From assembly GCA_944328665.1 (NCBI GenBank), contig CALVHS010000028.1, positions 1 to 42,488 on the forward strand: a stretch of 42,488 nucleotides of DNA, written 5' to 3'. The notes beneath the pieces were generated by a model that saw only the letters and a list, made by a program, of their open reading frames with translations, made no database searches and was not told where the DNA came from. This DNA is from an uncultured Clostridia bacterium (GTDB lineage Bacteria; Bacillota; Clostridia; Christensenellales; Borkfalkiaceae). This document shows, piece after piece, positions 40,826-42,488 of this stretch. Position numbers and translations under genes: made by a program. Numbering within the stretch: the first letter of the stretch is position 1; each line of letters begins with the position of its first letter.

Positions 40826-41967
40826 CCTACGATCCCTCCTTCCCCCGCGATATACACGGGCGCGTACCCCGCGGGCACCTCCCCTTCCTCCGTAAAGAGC
40901 GCGCAGGGTTTTCCTTCGGCGAGCAGCTTGCGATACAGCTGCCAGCCCGCGCGTTCTCCCCCGGGGCGGCAGACGACGGCGGCACAGGCCGGCACAGGGG
41001 GCTCTTCCCCCAAAGCGCGCAAGGCGCGCTCCATGCCGATGGCAAAGCCGACGGCTGCGAGGTCGCGCCCGAACCGGGCGCACAGCCCGTCGTAACGGCC
41101 GCCCGAAAGGACGGGGGCGCCCACGCCCCCCGCGAGCCCCGTAAAGACGATGCCCGAATAATAGGCGAGGCTTTTGACGGTGCCGAGGTCGAAGGAAACA
41201 TACTTTTCCGCCCCCATCTCCCCCAAAAAGGCATACACTTTTTTGAGATGCGCCAGCGCGCCGAGCGCCGCGGGGTTGTCTGTCAGCGCCGCCGCTTCGT
41301 CGAGCACTTCCGCCCCTCCGAAGAGGGAAGGAAGCGCCAAAAGCGCCGCTTGTGCCCGTTCCGAGGCGCCGTGCTCTTTCAGGGCGATCTCGACATTGAC
41401 CGCATCCTTGGCGTTGATATAGCCGCGGATCTCCTCCGCAGCCTCCTCGCTCAGCCCGCTGCCTTCCAGCACCCCTTTATAATAGCCGACATGCCCGATG
41501 TCGATGATAAAGTCGCCGATGCCGATCTCCCGCAGGCATTCCGCCGCAAAGGCGACGGCATAGGCGTCCGCAAAGGCGCCCTGCTCTCCGAAGATCTCCA
41601 CGCCCGCCTGCGCGACTTCTCTGTCCGCGTTGCCCCCCGCGGAAAAGTCGTAGACATCGGAAAAATAGCACAGCCTGGCGCGCTTTTGCCGCAGCTTGGT
41701 CGCCGCGATGCGCGCGCACGCGAGGGTCATGTCCGGGCGCAGGACGATGAGGCTGCCGTCTCGGTCGGTCATTTTGAACATCTTGGACTGCTCGACGGTG
41801 CTGCCGATGCCGGCAAAGGTGTCATAATATTCCAGCCCCGCCGTGCGCACGGCGGAAAACCCCGCGCGCGAAAAGGCCGCGGACAGCTTTCCTTCCGCCG
41901 CGTACAGCGCGCGGCATTCGGCGGGGAGCGCGTCACGCACCCCCGAAGGCAGTTTGAAATATGCCAT
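40819..41967 (-). CDS. hisZ: ATP phosphoribosyltransferase regulatory subunit
   Basis: HisZ is a HisRS paralogue that binds short HisG and senses histidine. The 382-aa protein has the class II synthetase-like core: LPSGVRDALPAE, then QSKMFKMTDRDGSLIVLRPDMT (motif 2 region), and FTGLAGGVGAPVLSGGRYDGLCARFG (histidine-binding region). The anticodon-binding domain of HisRS is replaced by a shorter tail of about 55 residues. The ATG at 41967 follows TGGAGAAAAAT. First gene of the his operon. Confidence 0.94.
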   Translation of the reverse strand: MAYFKLPSGVRDALPAECRALYAAEGKLSAAFSRAGFSAVRTAGLEYYDTFAGIGSTVEQSKMFKMTDRDGSLIVLRPDMTLACARIAATKLRQKRARLCYFSDVYDFSAGGNADREVAQAGVEIFGEQGAFADAYAVAFAAECLREIGIGDFIIDIGHVGYYKGVLEGSGLSEEAAEEIRGYINAKDAVNVEIALKEHGASERAQAALLALPSLFGGAEVLDEAAALTDNPAALGALAHLKKVYAFLGEMGAEKYVSFDLGTVKSLAYYSGIVFTGLAGGVGAPVLSGGRYDGLCARFGRDLAAVGFAIGMERALRALGEEPPVPACAAVVCRPGGERAGWQLYRKLLAEGKPCALFTEEGEVPAGYAPVYIAGEGGIVGC

Positions 41968-42023
41968 ATTTTTCTCCAAAAACGGAAATTTACTCGCTTT
42001 ATGCAGGGAAAACCGCATGATCG

Positions 42024-42041
42024 AAGCGACCGCGGTCGCTT
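42024..42041. repeat. 18-bp perfect palindrome in the his operon leader
   Basis: AAGCGACCGCGGTCGCTT reads the same on both strands. It lies just downstream of the his promoter and covers the probable transcription start, so it is a candidate operator. On the plus strand it is followed by TTTT, giving a terminator-like look for leftover rightward transcription. Confidence 0.7.
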
Positions 42042-42048
42042 TTTGTAT

Positions 42049-42078
42049 ATTTTATCATGTTTGCGAGCCCTCTGTCAA
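42049..42078 (-). promoter_or_regulatory. his operon promoter
   Basis: Minus strand: TTGACA (42078-42073), 18-nt spacer, TAAAAT (42054-42049). The leader to hisZ is only about 75 nt, too short for a T-box. Confidence 0.8.
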
Positions 42079-42088
42079 TCTTATGCGC

Positions 42089-42488
42089 TCAATTGAGGAT
42101 GACCTCTTTCAGCCGCTCGTATTTTTTGAGAGCAAACGCGCGCATCTGCTCGCTCCCTCCCGCCGCGAACGCCTCGTCGGAGAGCTTTTTCGCCTCGAAG
42201 ATGACCTCGGGCGGATAGCGGAGGTTGCGGATCTCGTTTAAAAACTTTCCGCTCTGGCGCGTCCCCAAAAAGTCGCCGCCCCCGCGCATCTTGAGGTCGT
42301 ATTCGGCGATCTTGAACCCGTCCGTGTTCTGCTTGATGACGGAGAGCCGCTCGCGCGCCTCCTCGCTGTCCGAGCCGCAGAGGAGGAAGCAATAACTCTT
42401 TTTGTTCCCCCGCCCCACTCTGCCGCGCAGCTGGTGCAGCTGCGACAGGCCGACGCGTTCCGCGTTGTAGATGACCATGATGGTCGCG
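42089..42488 (-). CDS. recG: ATP-dependent DNA helicase RecG, C-terminal part (runs off the right edge)
   Basis: RecG remodels stalled replication forks and branched DNA. The visible 132 residues are the end of helicase domain 2 and the wedge-adjacent C-terminus. Motif VI is ERVGLSQLHQLRGRVGRG, with the arginine fingers in RGRVGRG, followed by KSYCFLL and YDLKMRGGGDFLGTRQSG, characteristic of RecG. The gene begins outside the window. The stop at 42089 is 11 bp from the his promoter, so the two are separate units. Confidence 0.95.
   Translation of the reverse strand, partial: ATIMVIYNAERVGLSQLHQLRGRVGRGNKKSYCFLLCGSDSEEARERLSVIKQNTDGFKIAEYDLKMRGGGDFLGTRQSGKFLNEIRNLRYPPEVIFEAKKLSDEAFAAGGSEQMRAFALKKYERLKEVILN

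Noticed and set aside
1..42488. tRNA genes, CRISPR arrays, insertion sequences or prophage genes
   Set aside because: No cloverleaf with conserved T-loop, no regularly spaced repeats, and no transposase, integrase or phage protein was seen in any gap.

Overview
The window reads as chromosomal DNA of a GC-rich, endospore-forming, anaerobic Firmicute (class Clostridia). The evidence is a spoIVA gene beside der and plsY, an NfnAB ferredoxin:NADP oxidoreductase, Clostridia-type promoters (TTGACA, 17 bp, TATAAT), AGGAGG ribosome sites and a TPP-riboswitch-controlled ThiT. A gut-type uncultured lineage is plausible but inferred. I call 42 protein genes, 35 of them on the minus strand. There is no phage, insertion sequence, CRISPR array or tRNA gene. 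The window starts inside a 23S rRNA gene and ends inside recG.

Layout. 1-95: 5' end of a 23S rRNA gene on the minus strand. It has its own strong promoter about 250 nt upstream and no 16S rRNA in front of it, so it is an unlinked 23S gene. 582-4068: small membrane protein, HAD-IIA phosphatase, a degenerate AraM/glycerol-1-phosphate-dehydrogenase-like protein, and hisC with its own promoter. 4211-9282: nfnB-nfnA, a DRE-TIM aldolase and argS. 9432-12977 (plus strand): ychF, then a GntR regulator with an ABC transporter pair behind an operator of four 9-bp repeats. 13039-16379: MarR regulator plus a fused ATPase-permease of the MacB type, with a palindromic operator. 16757-18367: a 77-aa orphan protein and an iron alcohol dehydrogenase with twin operators. 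18566-21865: a sugar operon (NahK-like kinase, fucose/arabinose-isomerase-like protein, SGNH hydrolase). 21952-24588: plsC, yfbR and, divergently, TPP riboswitch-thiT.

24632-30006 is one leftward operon: a heterodimeric ABC exporter with one degenerate ATP site, a GNAT acetyltransferase, a sirtuin and a flavodoxin-like reductase. 30219-30908 is a secreted SIMPL-domain protein. 30949-34951 holds spoIVA, plsY, der and a small membrane protein. 35028-41967 is a nearly complete histidine operon, hisZ-G-D-B-H-A-F-IE, ending in pyrR. HisC is the only other his gene present, 31 kb away, and no recognised histidinol-phosphatase is in the window. The incomplete recG follows at the right edge.

Most genes are ordinary housekeeping and metabolism. 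The items most worth a second look are the stand-alone 23S gene, the AraM-like protein that has lost its metal-ligand motif and sits with a HAD phosphatase behind hisC, pyrR at the tail of the his operon, the kinase-isomerase-SGNH operon, and several clear but unassigned operators. I saw no convincing wholly new multi-gene system.
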